From Ceratorhiza oryzae-sativae (lineage: Eukaryota; Basidiomycota; Agaricomycetes; Cantharellales; Ceratobasidiaceae): a stretch of DNA of 64,000 nucleotides. The translations under genes were made by a program, and so were the position numbers. Within the stretch, counting starts at the first letter, position 1. Each line of letters opens with the position of its first letter. Location: assembly GCA_030998015.1 (NCBI GenBank), contig JARWMV010000253.1, positions 248,001 through 312,000 on the forward strand. Reading direction: 5' to 3'. The notes under the pieces were generated by a model, which did no database searches, had not been told where the DNA came from, and worked only from the letters and a program-made list of their open reading frames with translations. Shown here piece after piece: positions 34,796 through 46,056 of this stretch.

Positions 34796-35999
34796 TTTAG
34801 GCTCGCGAAAATTTTCTCGCGGTAAAACTTGAGTTCTGAGTATGAGCTCAGCAGGTATTAAATGGTGCGGAGCAACATAAAGCACGAACCCGCGATAGAC
34901 CCACGAATGTCGTCCATTGCGCTAGTAGTATCCATTTACGTTGAGAAGACGCTCACGATGGCAATGAAAAAAAAAAAAAAACTCGCCGATGGCTAGCCTG
35001 GGATGGACGCATCCTGCGGTACTCTTCATGCTCTTGGGGGTACCAGCGCCTGCAGAGTTCCTAAGAAGTAGCGATGCGCTCGAGGATGACATGCATGGGA
35101 CCAGTGCAGGGCTTACTTTGATAGAACTGACGTCTACTCCCAAATTGAGTTATGAGAGGACTTCCTTCAACTCTAAAACAAATATTCATGTACCTACGAT
35201 TCTAAATTAGATGTGTTAGAGTGAATGGGTGCTCTGGTAGCGTTGGTGCTTACCTATAGTGCAAGTGGTTGGCTATCTTATTCCAAAACGGTTGACCACC
35301 ATACTCGGCTACGTCCGGGCCTGTAGCTCGTAAGAACATCGCGTCAAAGTGAACGCTGCTTCCTGCTAAGAGTGCGATGCGTTCCTCAGGAATCCAGTGT
35401 TTAATGTACCCAAGAACGGCATCGGCGACTTCGGGGGCCGTAAACGTGGATTCCTTTGCCTTGGTGATCAAACCCGACTATAAAAGACCATTATAATTTC
35501 GGTCGAAATCAAACGTAGCGGCACAAACTTTTTCATGTTGCGTCTTGCACCACTCGCCCATCCTAGGAGACATTATCAATAAAGCAGCGTTGAAAATAGC
35601 CAGCCAACCGGACACACTCCTCCAGGGTCGCCTCATTTGACCTGACAACGAAATGGCAGCCTTCTTGGTCTATGAGGTCGAGGTTACCGTTCGTGATTAG
35701 GACAGCGACTTCCATGATACGATTCTTGAAGGGATCGAGACCTGTGGTCTGAGTGGATGTTAGAACGCGTTGTCTCAAGAATGGAAAAATTATGCCTCGA
35801 GATCGAGCCAAACTAGCGGTCCATCTCCATACTGAAGGGGTTGGTTATAACCGATAGTGCTAAATGGAGTTATCGTAGACCGAGGATGCAGCGGAGGGAG
35901 CTGGATCAAGGGTGTTCGTGAGAGGGTTGCCGAACGATAGGCGCTCCTCAAGCTCGCGCCTTTGGCTTGCAGACAGCGCCAATATGTATTGCTGATCAT
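34796..35999 (-). CDS. REX2: Oligoribonuclease (DEDDh 3'-5' exonuclease), copy 1, presequence-bearing
   Basis: Exons 35999-35796, 35748-35618, 35562-35529, 35477-35254, a microexon with DVSSIK near 35130, ELCRRWYP near 35060, HRAMDDIRGSI near 34915, and a last exon from 34835. The DEDDh motifs are present: GPLVWLDLE (Exo I), SSVHFDAMFLR (Exo II), and the H..D region in HRAMDDIRGS (Exo III). The first ~45 residues are Arg/Ser/Thr-rich without acidic residues, a mitochondrial presequence. Introns 1 and the one before HRAMDD use GC donors. The last exon (ELKFYREKIF) runs on without the expected stop, so the end is approximate. REX2 degrades 2-5 nt RNA remnants in mitochondria. Confidence 0.85.
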
Positions 36000-36958
36000 A
36001 TGGTAGACGAGTGCAGGGGGGCTCGACTGTTTCTAATGGTTCTACCTGACCAGCGGGTCGCCGATCTCACTTTTTGGCAATCCCCGCGAGGTGGCTGTGC
36101 GACAAAAAGGTGGATTTTTTGTGCCAATTGTTTCTCACCAACCGCTTTGACCGCGTCAGGCCGGTGTAGAAAACCAGCTCTTAACCCCTATTATCACAAA
36201 ATGAACATTTTTTATTCCCGAAAAGCGCCCCTTCTCATCTACTAACGTAACTTTTGTGAAAACTATAATCTCGCCGCAGAAGTTCGGCCAGGCCGATACC
36301 AGTTGTTTGAGTTTGCTCCAATCTTAGTAACACCTGTTTTCGGGAGAGGGTCGTTATAGATCTTCATCATATTATAGAAACGATGTATATCGATCTACGA
36401 ATGGATGTATGCCCTCAAGAGATTAGCCACCTTGCTATAGGGACGGGTCTCAGCCTCTATGATAAACTCTTCCAGTAGTTGACGATGCATTCTGCCCCTA
36501 CCTGGATGAGTAGGTACCACAGCTACACCGTCGTAAACCTCGGCATTTCCTGATGCCCCTCCTATGCTACGCTACGCAATTGACGGCTCGGCAAGCGTAT
36601 TCCTTCCACTCATACCCGGTATCGGCGCCTTAGCACCGCTCTTATCCCTGGTCGTGGGTTGTCGCCAAGCTATTGGATGTGGGACTGACCGACTGCGGGA
36701 GGCATGTGCGGCCACGCCTTTCTATGAGTTGACAGCAACTCCGATTCAATACCGCGCATCAAATACGCACGATAATATTTACGTGCACCTGACACCTTAG
36801 TGAGCCGCCCAAAACCTTGACAAGCCGATGATTTTGCGAATCCATGCTGTCACATAGAACGAGCTATCAAATACCAATGAAGATGGTGCTGCCATCTTGA
36901 ATATTAAAAGGCATGACAGTTTGATGCCTTTAGCATCCAACCTGCCTGCCCTCCTAAC
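36000..36958. other. Intergenic between REX2 copy 1 and CBM1 gene 3
   Basis: No supported coding frame; it holds the divergent promoters of both neighbours. Confidence 0.5.
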
Positions 36959-37964
36959 ATGCATTTCACGTATACTGCTGTTCTTCTTGTCGCCGCCACG
37001 TGTACGTGCGTTTTGGCAACGGCCGGAAACTACGGCCAGTGTGGAGGAATCGGCTGGTAGGTGGGATTCATAATGGTGGAACCTGCGTGATCCCAGCGAA
37101 ACGATATGCAGGATGCAAGATACGACTTGCAACCCAGGCTGGACATGTTATCCTTATAATATATGTAAGTTTACTTCTTTGACCTCTCAGAGCCAATTCC
37201 ATAATACTTCTCCGTAGATTACAGTCAATGCATTCCAGACACTACGACTGGAGGTCCTTCAACAGTGACCCCTACCCCGACTCCAACCACAACCCCAACT
37301 TTGGTTCCCACTACCGATATACCCACTTACACTTTGTGCGAAGTCCTGCGGGTTAATATATATCATGCCGTCTCATTGTAGATGTACTGACATTTAATCC
37401 TCTGTAGCCAAGAGCTACTGGTCCGCCTATTCGTGCTCTAGATGGATGGGCCAAAGGCACTTGGCTTCAGAAGTCCACGACCTGTAGGTTTTCCACTGCT
37501 GGTTGGCATAGGTATGCGCTCAGCCCTACTTGTAGCGAGTAGTGCGACTCTGGGAAAAACTAGAGCTTTGTTCATTCCCTCGATTAGCATGTGAGTGAAT
37601 GGTATGGCTAATATTTCAGTACGGAGATTGATTCATTCCGCCAAGTCGTTTGATCTACGGTTCTTGCCCTCGATACTTGTATTTCAATGTCTTGAGTGCC
37701 AGTACTTCCTATAAACCGTCAGTTTTAAACTCTCCCATTCACTCCAAGAAATCGTCATAGGCTCACATCAGATGCATCAGGCTCTCATTTGACGCGAAAC
37801 TAAAGACTGACTCGTGGACCTACGGTAGTGGAACCGGCGTACTGACACTGAATGGCAGCAGTACCTTCATTGCTTGCGACACTGGTGCATTATATTTCCA
37901 GACTGGAACAGAATTCCCTGCGGGCAACTGCACAACAACGAGGCTTACGATCCGTACAGATTAG
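36959..37964 (+). CDS. Secreted CBM1 protein 3 with conserved C-terminal domain of unknown function
   Basis: Seven exons: 36959-37056, 37112-37164, 37218-37351, 37408-37483, 37536-37590, 37646-37717, 37772-37964; 226 aa. Signal peptide (MHFTYTAVLLVAATCTCVLA), CBM1 (YGQCGGIGWMQDTTCNPG, WTCYPYN, YSQCIP), a Thr/Pro linker, then a C-terminal region shared with gene 4: ALDGWAKGTWLQKSTTC, SSSATLG, LIYGSCPRYLYFNV, SASTSYKP, DSWTYGSGTGVLTLNG, FIACDTGALYFQTG, GNCTTTRLTIRTD. I do not recognise this domain; it is beta-strand-like with conserved Cys. Presumably a plant-cell-wall-directed secreted protein. Exon lengths 2 and 4 (53 and 76 nt) and 6 (72 nt) are identical to gene 4. Confidence 0.85.
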
Positions 37965-40644
37965 ATCACAGCACCATAGAAGAATTATATCCGCGCCCAC
38001 TCTATCGACGTGAAAACTTTTGTTAATTACTAAACCTAGATAAATGCCATCTCACAACTTCTGCCGCACGATTTAACATTTCCCGCGCCGACGGCGGCAA
38101 TGAAACTTCTGTTGATAGGTTGTACACAAACTCGACTTGAATTTACAAAGGTCGCTGAAGTCGTTTCCTACTGCCTTTTTTCCTGCTACCACGGTGGCTG
38201 TTCAGGAGGTGTTCAGAGCAACCGAGCTGAATGTCTTTCAACTCCGTGTGCGGTCAGAATTCTTGTGCTGAGACCAATTGATATAATTGATTCATCGGGC
38301 GATTCATATACGTTGGCTGGCACAAAGGAGCCTGGGGATGTTAGCCGCATAAGAATTCATTCATGACTTTCCCTTTCCGAGCAATTATTTTTATGAAGCT
38401 ACACCTCTGAACTTAACGCTCGCTGATTCATGCATGCATAAGAAGAACATATAATCCCTCATTATGCGACGCCCTTCATTTTGAAACTAAATGCATATTA
38501 CAAAAGCATTGAGTAGATTTACAAAAGAGTGTGAATGTTTGAGTGAATCGATGGGAATGAGAGGCTCGAAGAGCCCTTATTTATACCCTAAAATTGTTTG
38601 TGAGCCATAGCGAATGGTGCTGTGCATATAATGTGCATATAATGCGCATATACACTTGACTCGATGGACTAGGGGGTGACCGGGGGTATGCTCCCAGTGT
38701 GTAGTCGTCTACGCTCGGCAGTATTATCTCATCGCTTTCCACCACCTCGCATGCCCGCCTCCATCGATTATTGACTCTATCTTCTGCCACGTTATTCTAG
38801 AGAATACATGAAGTTTCTCGACTTCAACCCACCATGCGATGGCCATAACTAGCCATCTACGGTTTCTTGCACTTGTCCTTCAAGGAAACCTGGTTCTTGT
38901 TTCAAATCCCCAGAGATCTTATAAACCCATGAGGGGACTGCGAGCCTGAAGAGTGTGTCTTCCTAATCAAGCTATCCTGCCGGTGAAATAAGCGCCGAAT
39001 TCCCGCTTCGACCATGAGCTTAGCTGGCCCACAGGCGTATGTCGAGAGATTGTTAATGGTGAGCTAATTAGACAGAGCCTGCCGGCAAGTATTAGCCAAA
39101 TTGAACGGGGCGACAGCCCGGTGCTGGGATGAAGCGCACGTGATTGGTGGCGACGTGTCTCTGGCGCCTCCCATGACAAGCCGATTTTTCTCGCGCCGAC
39201 AATACTGGTAATGTATAGCATTCCGGGTATGAATCTTCGGACCACTCGTTATCCCGCAGACCACGATTCCATGGGCCACACACTGCATCCAAGGCTCCGT
39301 TACTGGGACTACGCTATCTGGGTTCCGTCTCCCAGACCAGGCCGTTGTGCCTTAGATCATGCACCATGAGCCACATCCTACGTCCATAAGCCGCTCCGAC
39401 CTCGGGTTAACGCTACATCTCTTATTAGGCGGCGCATACTTTCGATTCGGTCACTGACTTTCGCGAACAGCTGCGCTGCCCACCCCTGGCGTTTGGGACT
39501 CGGTTCCCTTCGTGGCCCGGGTGTGCCCTCCGCCATTCCAAGGGGCTCGCCTGGTTTGGCCGCTCTTCTAGGCGTGCTCGCGCGGCAGGATTCGGCCACG
39601 CCCGCGCCGCCAAAGGCAGCGCAAGCCTCCCTCCAGAGTAGGCGGAGGCTGACCGCTGGATTGTATGATCAGAGCCGGCGTTGAGCCCCGTGCTCAGTAA
39701 TGATATCGCTGATTACAAGTATTACGCTATGGAGCAATGTGCCGACACATGAACGGCTGGGCTTGGCTAGTTAGCTACACTTCTGGGCCTTTCGCCATCT
39801 GACTTCACCTTGTGGTCTTTCCGCGTGGAGTATTATTCTTTTGTGACTTCAGATCCTTCATATAATTGCGCTCGGATCAGCCACGAGGCTGTGTGGTTTT
39901 CTGGCAAGACTTCTTCGAAAGCTCGATGTGCATAATTTATCTGCCTGACTTAAGGGACTATCCAAGCGTCGTACTCCGTTCGTAATATGCTCCAGCGTTC
40001 CTTCCGGATACTACCAAAAGCACAATATGTGGCGTGGCCTGCCCATTACGTGTGCGTGAATGCGCTCGGTCAACTTTCTCCGACGCAGCCCTTCCATGAA
40101 TATAGACCGGCTAGCTCGTACCAAATATTTATACTGGATGCTACATAAACCCGCCTAACACCGCTGAGAGTCCCCTTGAGTATCATTCAGGTCAGGTTCC
40201 CTACAACTTCAATTGGTAGGTGCAGTATTTTTGCCGAGCACCTATCTTATACAGCCCGGCCATTGAGCCTACTTGATCAAATTAACTCAGTCTATCTCTA
40301 ACATCTGTTGATATCCATTGAGTTCATGCAGGGTCTTGGCGGCCTAAATCGGGAGTACCAGGCCTGAGACAGAAATTTAAATCAAGATTGCACTCGGGCT
40401 ACGGCCATTTTATCCCTCTTCCTTGACAGGTGTCTAATTCGCTTCCAATAGCAAGAATGTTACAAACCCTCAAGAACGCATGTGATCGCGAGTCGTATTA
40501 CTAGCCCCGTATGAGCCGATAATTTAGCGAACCCCTCCCAAATCCACGCTGACCCTGGAGCCATAGATAACTACGGAGCGACTCGTTCTCCTCTTCAAAA
40601 GGCGCAACACTAGTAGACCAAAGTCTTCTCAACCCAATTTCATT
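37965..40644. other. Long interval between CBM1 genes 3 and 4
   Basis: 2.7 kb without a supported gene. It holds repeat copy 2 (38513-38672). A minus-strand frame at 38581-38790 reads coding-like over its first half (VNNRWRRACEVVESDE) but stays unassigned. A GC-rich block at 39470-39680 is open on both strands and looks compositionally foreign to its AT-richer flanks; no protein family recognised. Confidence 0.4.
38513..38672. repeat. Dispersed repeat, copy 2 (partner at 23866-24030)
   Basis: Same ordered blocks as copy 1, including agcccttatttatacccta and acacttgactcgatgg; internal 'tgtgcatataatg' duplicated (about 38625-38650). Confidence 0.6.
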
Positions 40645-41673
40645 ATGCGCCTTGTATCTGCCCTTACTGCCTTTGTAGCCGCTACATCGGGTGCGCTGAC
40701 CACGATAGCCAATTATGAACAGTGCGGAGGAGTTGGTTGGTGCGAAAGATCCATTGAACTCGAATATGAATATTCTAATCATAGAGTCTGTAGGACGGCG
40801 TCCAAAGACTGCAATCCGGGGTGGACGTGTTATTTTTACAACCAGTGTAAGCACCTCATCCAAATATCTCGGGGTGATTGCTGATTTCAGCTCCAGATTA
40901 TAGCCAATGTATTCCCCAGCAGACTACTAGCACCATGACAACTACCAGCTACACGCCTCCTCCGAATCCACCTGCTACTCAAACAATAACAACTCCAACT
41001 TCCACAAACACAAACAATATGTGTTTACCAAGTAAGAGGGCAGGAGCGCTCCTGGTAAGTAAGAGTGTCTTCCTTTTCAACTAACCGACCGTTGCCTCGT
41101 TGACAAACTATCATCTAGCCGAGGAGTAGTGGCCCTCCCATTCATGCTTTGGATGGATGGGCCAAAGATACGTGGCTGCAAAAGTCCACAACCTGTGAGT
41201 CGCCTCCTCAGGTTAATTTGCATCGCGTGGTTTATATTGGTCCGATAGCGTCTAGCGCGGTTCTTGGACCTGCAAGTTTGAAAGGGTGGTACCTTCCGTC
41301 GAATACCATGTCAGTAAAGCAAGAAAGTGGTTTAATTAATACTACTAATTCTATTATCGTAGCCGCTTAATTTACGGCCTATGCCCCCAGTTTTTGTACT
41401 TCAATGTTATTGACGCAAGCACGTCTTATAAGCCGTAAGTTCCAGCGCCTCCCCGATCATACTCGAATGATTCAAATCGTGCGTTCCAGAGTCACTTTTG
41501 ATATTTACACGAGGACCAGCAGCTGGACCTATGGGGGAGACGGTACTCTAACACTCAATGGGATCAATACATTCGTTACCTGTGATACTGGCGCGCTGTA
41601 CTTCCAGACAGGGAAAGACCTCCCTGCTGGTAACTGCACAACAACGCGGCTCACGATACGCACAGATATGTAA
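40645..41673 (+). CDS. Secreted CBM1 protein 4 with conserved C-terminal domain of unknown function
   Basis: Seven exons: 40645-40739, 40794-40846, 40897-41054, 41119-41194, 41249-41309, 41363-41434, 41490-41673; 232 aa. Signal peptide MRLVSALTAFVAATSGALT; CBM1 (YEQCGGVGWTASKDCNPG, WTCYFYN, YYSQCIP); Thr/Pro-rich linker; then the same unrecognised domain as gene 3 (HALDGWAKDTWLQKSTTC, SSSAVLG, LIYGLCPQFLYFNV, ASTSYKP, SSWTYGGDGTLTLNG, FVTCDTGALYFQTG, GNCTTTRLTIRTDM). Every intron restores frame, so this copy looks intact. Together with gene 3 it is a tandem-type duplication, each copy paired with a minus-strand REX2 gene. Confidence 0.87.
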
Positions 41674-42881
41674 CCTGGCGGCCGGTTGGAACTCCAACTA
41701 TTGTAGTAATCGGGCACAAACGTAGAGAAATCGAGGCATGATTAATTGCGTAACATGAGTCGCGAGCTATCTGACAGTACGAGTATGCAAGATGCTCGTC
41801 TGCTTGCAAACGGACGTATACAGCGGTGTGACTTATCACGACCGTGGTTTCCGAAATCGTTATTATCTATGCGTGCAGCATGGGTAATGTTCGCCCTTGG
41901 CATATTTGTAATTTTTCTGGGGGTGATGGAACGTAGTCTGTGGGGGAAGCGTATTATTCTCGACCAGGCGAATCAACGATAGATCCTGGTTTGCGCAAGG
42001 TCGGGGGCGGATTCACGACCTCCTGTCTACTCCAAGTCACCTGAGCTCCTCGTACGTCGGGCTTGTTGGACAGATCATCCATCAGTTTGACACAGCGAGC
42101 AAGGATGCAACGTTTAATCCCCCTGTCAATTTACTCTTTCACGCAGATAATGGTGAATAGCCCAATGAGTCTTCTTTTAGCCACCGTTACGTCACAGGAG
42201 CCAGTTTTTGTTTGCACATGTGTCTCCGAAATTCCATGGCGAGACCCAATGGTAAGGCTATTGTGACAGGCTTTGCGCAGAAAACGATAAGAGATGAAAC
42301 AGAGGGCGAGGAAGAATGGTAGGAAGTTATGAGAGTGATGAAGAGAAGTGGATCGGGTTCGAGGCAGAGAACGTTATAATACGCCGTAGGCCCTTAATAA
42401 TGCACTTTGGCAAAGAGAAACGGGCGAATTAGCATCTATTTGATGACCTTGGGTTCGTCGCTCATGAAAAAAATTGATTGTAAAATGGGAAAATATTCAT
42501 CGCCTTAAACGAAAGAATGGGATCCCCATGGTTAGCTGATTGGTTCATAAATATATGCTATATGCGTACACACAATAGAAAAACCGTGCGTGCCCGCAAT
42601 CGATTCGACAAACGACCCTGTGCAAGTACTCTTATGTCGATTGCTTTGTGGCATTTTACGCAAAGTACCTATGTGCGAAGCAAGGCTGCAATAAATTATC
42701 CGTTCGTCTTCCACCAGGGGAATCATTGCTTTCTAGGGTAATACCAGGCGGGGTAGTAAATGTAGATGATGACATGTAAAGCCCAATTCCACTAAACTAC
42801 AAGCACAGAACACTCAAGCGCTTTGATAATTCCTGTTCTGAAGGACGCCTGAATGGATATTCATGATATCCTGTTTCGTGG
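41674..42881. other. Intergenic between CBM1 gene 4 and REX2 copy 2
   Basis: Short open frames only; nothing recognised. The two genes converge here. Confidence 0.45.
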
Positions 42882-43945
42882 TCACTTGAAGATGGTGCTA
42901 CGGTAAAACTGTAGTTCTGTGCGGGAAAGTGATCTTAGCTTCATGAGAGACCCATTTTCTCCTTATATACCTGCGATTGAAGCCTTTATATCATCCAACG
43001 CGCTTTCCAAAGCCAACAGGGACATTATTGATTAACAACCCACTGATCAAGTGGACGTAGACATACCGATGGGTTGATTGTTTGGGAACACATTCTTTAA
43101 GCTTTTGAGCTTCAACGGGATACCAGCGTCTGCAGAGCTCCTGTCACAACATGTTGAAAAAGGGTCTAATAATCGTTAAATCTCGTTACTTTGATCGTGC
43201 TGACGTCTAAGGAATTGAACATCAACGTGGCCCCCAGTTGCGTCCACAGCAGGACTAACCAACGATGCTATGGTTGCAAGATTTGGTACGTAATGATGAA
43301 ATATCATATACTTCGTATACTCACCGATAGTGTAAGTGCTGTATGATCTCGTCCCAAATGCCTACATCTGAGTCGTGTTCTGAATCGGGACCCTTGGCCC
43401 GAAGAAACATTGCGTCCGCATGTACGCTGTTGCCAGCCAAAACGCCAATGCGTGGTTCCGGCACCCAGTGTTTTATGTATTCTAACACAAAAGAAGCGAC
43501 CTGCTGAGGTGTATGGGGAGATATGATTGCTTCTTTGGTAAGCCCAGACTACGTAACAGGTGAGACAATGGCTACGGCCTGGCTGCCAACGGGGTGCTCA
43601 CTTGACCATGTTGGGTTGTGCACCATTCCCCCATGCTGTTGATCAATTAAGTAAATATTGATGCGGAGGAGATGACAGATTTTGTACTCATCGAGAACAT
43701 ATTTGTCGGTCTTGACAACATAGTGACAACCAATGTCGTCAACTAGTTGGAGATTTCCATCTGTGATTAATACAGCAATTTCAATTATTCGATCTGTCTT
43801 TGGATCAAGTCCGGTCATCTGCAGTACAAGTGAATGAACAAAACACAAATTAGAATCGATCTATGAGTTAAATGAATGATCAAACATGACTGACTTCACA
43901 GTCGATCCAGACGAGAGGCCCATCGTGAAATCCAAGCGGGTCCAT
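42882..43945 (-). CDS. Oligoribonuclease (DEDDh 3'-5' exonuclease), copy 2, no presequence
   Basis: Exons 43945-43895, 43818-43688, 43635-43602, 43548-43325, a microexon with LDVSTIK at about 43225-43205 (acceptor unresolved), 43140-43067, 43002-42971, 42916-42882. Exons 2-4 have exactly the lengths of copy 1 (131, 34, 224 nt). DEDDh motifs: GPLVWIDCE-MTGLD, NSVHADAMFLR, HRALDDIKAS. The C-terminus IAELQFYRSTIFK with stop is the family-typical end. The ATG at 43945 gives only MDPLGFHD before the catalytic domain, so no mitochondrial leader is seen; a further 5' exon cannot be excluded. A cytosolic or nuclear paralogue is inferred. Confidence 0.85.
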
Positions 43946-44724
43946 CTAAGCCTGGGAGATAGTTCAAGGCTGTCAGTGATTGTCGAAAGTACCTTTTATC
44001 TTTTTGATAATTCTATGGGATAGTCGCGTGCCGATAGCTGGTTTTATTGGCGGTGGGAGTCAGGGGGATATATCGATTGATCACGTGCATGATTGGCGAG
44101 ATCGTCACCGACGAAGCCTAGAGCTTCAGTAAATAACTATAACCCAGTCCTATGGCAGGCCATCTCAAGTTAAACTAAGAAATAAACATAAATTCTGCAA
44201 AAACACCTCTCCTCGCCTGGATAATTGCTAAGATCAACGGCACGACTTCAAGCGGAAGCTGATCCGCTGGCTTCGTTTTCCACTGTACCCCACGTGCTAT
44301 CTGATACTTATCGCCTTGAATAAGAATGGAGAGACCTTGCAAGGTAATGCTGGGTGATAAAGACCACCCAATTTAAGGGGTACTATATGTATTGATAACG
44401 CTTCTCTTTTGGTAAACATTGGGTGCGGACAAAGCCAGGTCAGCTCGTTTTTGGACCCAAGGCACAGGAATCAGCTAAAAATAGGCGAGAATTCTCCGTC
44501 TCCCAGGCTATTTATCACTTGTGCTGATGTGTTTCTAAGAATACACGCCAGTACCTGGACAGATCACTAGTTTTGTTCAGATCATGAGCTGGCCCGATGA
44601 TCCCACGGCGGAAGTCTACACCTTCCTTGGCTTGACCCCATTTGCATATAGCTTCGGCCAGTATATAATGCAAAATGAAGCAGCAACTTACTGCATCGCA
44701 GCCCTCGGTTCTGCATTTCAGTAA
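43946..44724. other. Intergenic, no gene recognised
   Basis: Upstream region of REX2 copy 2 (-) and of the possible secreted-protein exon at 44725 (+). No clear coding frame. Confidence 0.4.
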
Positions 44725-44937
44725 ATGTCGCGTTTCTACTCTGTTTTCTTTGCGGCCGTTGCGCTTACTTCCCAAGTTCTGGCATTACCACCATTCGAAT
44801 GTACAACAGCTACATACCCGGTGTATGTCTAATTCTTGCCATATTATTAACCTCCCGGCTAAAGAACTTGTAGGAAGGGCGGTCCAATTGTGCCTTGTCC
44901 GATAGGCAAAATATGCTTATGTCGCCCTAAGATCAGT
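44725..44937 (+). CDS. Possible small secreted cysteine-rich protein (partial)
   Basis: Exon 1 starts MSRFYSVFFAAVALTSQVLA, a clear signal-peptide pattern, then LPPFECTTATYP and a GTGTATG donor at 44820. After an acceptor at about 44873 one frame reads GGPIVPCPIGKICLCRPKI up to a GTAAGG donor at 44937. The frames differ by one base across the intron, so either a base is missing or the splice site differs. No family recognised; its location near the CBM1 cluster suggests another secreted protein. Confidence 0.35.
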
Positions 44938-46056
44938 AAGGCTCCGATGTTCTCTAATAAAGAAGTGAGCTCACAAAACACGAAATGTCGACTAGTCGAC
45001 TGCCACTGTATCAATGACCCAATCACAATGACGAAAAAATGACGTGAACGAGGGTTCCTTCGTCTGCTTCGTCGCAAGGTCTTTCAGTCAGATAGAGTGT
45101 AAGAATGGGCTTAGTACTTGATGGAGGACATATCATACTGTTCAGTAGCCGGATTCATTTCAAGGACATCAGGTGATCCACTTGCGTAGGTCTCAGCATT
45201 CGGGCCTTGCGTGTTAGCGTATATCAAGGCCCTCAGCCAACTCCGAGCTCTGTGGAGCGTCCGGCGGGATCGGGAGGATCAAGATTGGTTATGAGGCGCG
45301 CTCGTGAATGATTTTAATCCTGCGGATCGCCTGATTTACTCCCGAGCGCTGGAATCTGCAGCCGATTCGCCTGAGCATAAACACCTAAAAAGGACCAAGC
45401 CGTTGGCATATCTGTTTGATAGCAGACCGAAAGAAACCAAGTGCACCTATTACTTGGAATGAGATAAAAAAAACGAGCATATGTAGATGTAGTTGACAGT
45501 TCGGGACAGCTGAAGATATCATAGCTATGCATGAGATCAAAGTTACGAATTCCCGCTCAGCCAAACCCCGAAAATCTAGCTAGCGTATACTGGCTCCACA
45601 GGTGTAAGTATGCTCCCGAGCACTCGTTACATCCGAAGTAGCACGGGCTACCGGTGCTATCAGCATCTGGTTAGCGCTTAGAAACATACTTAGACAGCGG
45701 GGCATTATCACGTACTAACTAGATTTTCAGGGATTGGCCGAGCGAGACGGCGTGTCATGTGATCAGTTATTATTAACATTTTATTGCATACATATTTAGA
45801 GACCTACACGAACACAGGGTCGAACCGGTCATAAGAAACGCAGACACCACGTCCGAGAGAGCAGAAAACGGGTCACAGAGGGCGGAACGGGGGACAGAGG
45901 TCAAACGGCCCGAAGGCGCACTAAGGACAGAGAACAGTCACGAGGAGGCACAAAACAAAAAGAAAAACTAGCTATCGAGACGGCCACGTGACTCATCATT
46001 GCCACCCCTGCTACCTCGGCTCCCTTGGTTTTCTCCCGTCACCGGACGCCTTATGA
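44938..46056. other. Intergenic upstream of the PIG-H-like gene
   Basis: No supported gene. Purine-rich, CG/AC-biased stretch at about 45830-45970, immediately upstream of the GPI15 gene. Confidence 0.4.

Noticed and set aside
39420..39690. GC-rich block open on both strands
   Set aside because: Pro/Ala/Arg-rich peptides on both strands are expected from composition alone; no motif recognised.
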